In this document: in pieces, positions 62,789 to 64,000 of the stretch | Layout: every line of letters starts with the position of its first letter | Numbering within the stretch: position 1 is the stretch's first letter | DNA from: Sphingobium estronivorans | Lineage (GTDB): Bacteria; Pseudomonadota; Alphaproteobacteria; Sphingomonadales; Sphingomonadaceae | Assembly (NCBI RefSeq): GCF_008692605.1 | Contig: NZ_LFCT01000020.1 | Coordinates: 50,185 to 114,184, forward strand | Reading direction: 5' to 3' | Length of the DNA stretch: 64,000 nucleotides | The notes under the pieces: model-generated | What the model was told of the DNA's origin: nothing | The model's database searches: none | Seen by the model: only the letters and a program-made list of their open reading frames with translations | Program-made: the position numbers and the translations under genes

Positions 62789-63298
62789 TTGGCTGATCCG
62801 TTGGGAAACGAAGCCTGGAAATGGCGCGCGGTGCGCGAAACGGTCGAAGGGCAGCAATCTCCCAGCAGTTGTGCCCTCACTGATGGGCGGGTCATCTTTT
62901 CAGCCAGACCCATTCCCAAAGGCGCGCAACCGAATCTGAAGTTTCTCAGCCAAATTCTTCGCAGCGATGAGCCGTTGCCGCCAGTCGCTCGCGAATGGCT
63001 CGCCGATCTGTTCGATCCAGATGCGGAATCGGACTATCAGATCAAAACCCTCGCTCGCAGACGGCGCGGAGCCAAGCAGGTGGGCATTTCTAACAATTGG
63101 GATGCCGCTCGATATGCGTTGGAGCGCATGGATTGCGGGGATCAGGCCGATGATCCGCAAGCGCGCGATGACCGGGCCGATACGTGGGAAGTCGCTATCA
63201 TGGTGGCTGCCGAAAAATTTCGCATATCAGAGTCGGCGGTTGAAGCGGCGGTGAAATCTTATCGGGAAGCGAAGGAAATTCACGATCAGATCGTTTAG
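62789..63298 (+). CDS. Island protein of unknown function, 169 residues
   Basis: Not recognised. The product is soluble with no signal or membrane helix. It has an N-terminal part with Trp residues (AWKWRAV), a middle region (VAREWLADLFDPDAESDYQI and ARRRRGAKQVG) and a C-terminal helical part (AADKF-like WEVAIMVAAEKFRISESAVE). TTG start is chosen because AGGAGG stands 5 bases upstream. It follows the integrase by 22 bases, so it may be its partner or a separate regulator. Confidence 0.6.
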   Translation: MADPLGNEAWKWRAVRETVEGQQSPSSCALTDGRVIFSARPIPKGAQPNLKFLSQILRSDEPLPPVAREWLADLFDPDAESDYQIKTLARRRRGAKQVGISNNWDAARYALERMDCGDQADDPQARDDRADTWEVAIMVAAEKFRISESAVEAAVKSYREAKEIHDQIV

Positions 63299-63405
63299 CC
63301 AATGCCACCCCAGAAAATTACGGCTTTTCTTTGGGGTATGTAATTGCTGACCGGCGCCAAAATCTGATTACGGAAAGTGGCTGCCCTGCCAACAGGAGAC
63401 AGCCA

Positions 63406-63618
63406 ATGACACCATATAGCGAGGCCATTTCTCATGGCCCCAGATTCATCACGCTCTCGCAATTCTGCCAACGCTATCAGGTCAGCCGTTCCACCGTCTA
63501 TCGACTGGCCCATCAAGGGGGCTTCTCAATCGTCAAATTTGGCAGATCGAGCCGGATCGCCTTGGACGAAGTTGAAGCGTGGGCACAGTCCCTCCCGGTG
63601 ATGGGAGAGGAAAGGTGA
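63406..63618 (+). CDS. AlpA/excisionase-type helix-turn-helix protein
   Basis: A 70-residue protein with a winged helix-turn-helix of the AlpA/excisionase (HTH_17) type: RFITLSQFCQRYQVSRSTVYRL, then GGFSIVKFGRSSRIALDEVEAW. Such proteins control integrase or excision in P4-like elements. The ATG at 63406 has AGGAGAC upstream; a longer frame from 63331 lacks the motif and a ribosome site. The stop overlaps the next gene's GTG start by 4 nt. Confidence 0.85.
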   Translation: MTPYSEAISHGPRFITLSQFCQRYQVSRSTVYRLAHQGGFSIVKFGRSSRIALDEVEAWAQSLPVMGEER

Positions 63619-64000
63619 GCAACGAAGAGCCTCTTCGTCTATGGCGGAACATACCGGAGGAAATGCAAAAGCGGCCGCAATGGTGCGTGTGTGGGCCCGA
63701 ATATGATCGCAACAGCCCAAAGCGCCCCTTCAATCCGCTCACGCGCCTTCCCGCATCTTCGACAGATCCCGATAGCTGGGTAACATTCGAGGAAGCGGCG
63801 CAGTCGGGCGCGCGACATATCGGTTTCGTTCTTTCGGCGGATGACCCTTTCTTCGTGGTCGATCTCGACACTTACAAATCACAGGTGCCAGAAAACCATG
63901 AGCTGATTCTCGGAGTGATCGAAAGCTATGCGGAGCGCTCGCAGTCGGGTGCCGGTGCTCATGTGGTCGGGATGGGTGAGGTGGCCTCGCCTTCTTGGAC
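63615..64000 (+). CDS. Phage/plasmid-type primase (N-terminal part, cut by window edge)
   Basis: The visible 128 residues begin VSNEEPLRLWRNIPEEM and continue with QWCVCGPEYD, KRPFNPLTRLPASSTDPDSW, HIGFVLSADDPFFVVDLDTY and YAERSQSGAGAHVV. This order of motifs (RPQWV-like, PFNP, ASSTDP, DPFFxVDLD, SxSGxGxH) is that of primase-polymerase proteins of satellites and prophages, where the Asp pair binds metal. GTG start overlaps the AlpA stop (GTGA). It likely serves replication of the element. Confidence 0.82.
   Translation, partial: MSNEEPLRLWRNIPEEMQKRPQWCVCGPEYDRNSPKRPFNPLTRLPASSTDPDSWVTFEEAAQSGARHIGFVLSADDPFFVVDLDTYKSQVPENHELILGVIESYAERSQSGAGAHVVGMGEVASPSW

Larger units (their letters stand above)
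61331..64000. mobile_element. Left end of an integrative element at tRNA-Leu (continues beyond window)
   Basis: From the tRNA-Leu 3' end onward the content changes to mobile genes: P4-type integrase, unknown protein, AlpA-type regulator and primase, all in the same direction. Codon use is visibly less GC-biased than upstream. The tRNA 3' end stays intact, as expected when the integrating element restores it. The matching right-end repeat must lie past base 64000. The start at 61331 is approximate; no internal direct repeat was found. Confidence 0.75.

Overview
The window is high-GC chromosomal DNA from an alphaproteobacterium, most likely a sphingomonad (Sphingomonas/Sphingobium/Novosphingobium type). 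The evidence is the gene order and content: hemC-hemD followed by a mitofilin-like gene, cobS/cobT with a J-domain gene and bolA, hisC-tyrC, DivK, a SIMPL protein, and frequent GTG/TTG starts. Genes are packed tightly, with many 1-nt (TGATG) or 4-nt (ATGA/GTGA) overlaps. About 61.3 kb is core genome. The last 2.7 kb is the left end of an integrated element.

Layout. 1-10754: ABC ATPase (cut by the window edge), queG, an EI24 membrane protein with a lipoprotein, adenosine kinase, a polysaccharide flippase, tsaD-gpsA, and the divergent hemC-hemD-mitofilin-like set with an alpha/beta hydrolase. 10741-16593: gltX, nadE, a palindromic-repeat cluster, prs, small membrane and VOC proteins, and hisN. 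16620-26018: a SIMPL protein, gloA-gloB, a lipoprotein, acyl-CoA synthetase, ruvA-ruvB, a DUF1345 protein, pgeF and an amino acid permease. 26059-33873: an MFS exporter, a Sel1-type protein, a five-gene overlapping operon (DUF3572, HAD, RidA, GDPD, FemAB-like), divK, a Pho-box-like array followed by what looks like a phoX remnant, rpmG, a TMEM165-type protein and dps. 33929-40987: a Gre-like factor, cobT, a tyrosine phosphatase, OsmC, cobS, a short Hsp70, a J-domain protein and bolA. 41038-61123: GST, pirin, a zinc-ribbon protein, ftsE-ftsX-ydcF-plsC, tyrC and hisC, a 2-hydroxyacid dehydrogenase, prfC, an aldose epimerase-like protein, pheS-pheT, rpmI-rplT, an AsmA-like protein, a TPR protein and a hydrolase.

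61263-64000: tRNA-Leu(CAG) with encoded CCA, then a P4-type tyrosine integrase, an unknown protein, an AlpA-type regulator and the start of a primase. This is the standard head of an island or satellite integrated at a tRNA gene; its far end lies outside the window.

How the genes connect: hemC/hemD make uroporphyrinogen III. tsaD and queG modify tRNA. gltX, pheST, rpmI, rplT, rpmG and prfC serve translation. prs, nadE, hisN, hisC and tyrC serve nucleotide, NAD and amino acid synthesis. gpsA and plsC feed phospholipid synthesis. gloA/gloB remove methylglyoxal. ftsEX and divK belong to division and cell-cycle control. The points most worth checking are the Pho-box array in front of an apparently deleted phoX, the CobS/CobT pair embedded among chaperone genes rather than cobalamin genes, the mitofilin-like gene after hemD, and the tRNA-Leu island. 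All function calls come from reading the sequence; no database search was run.
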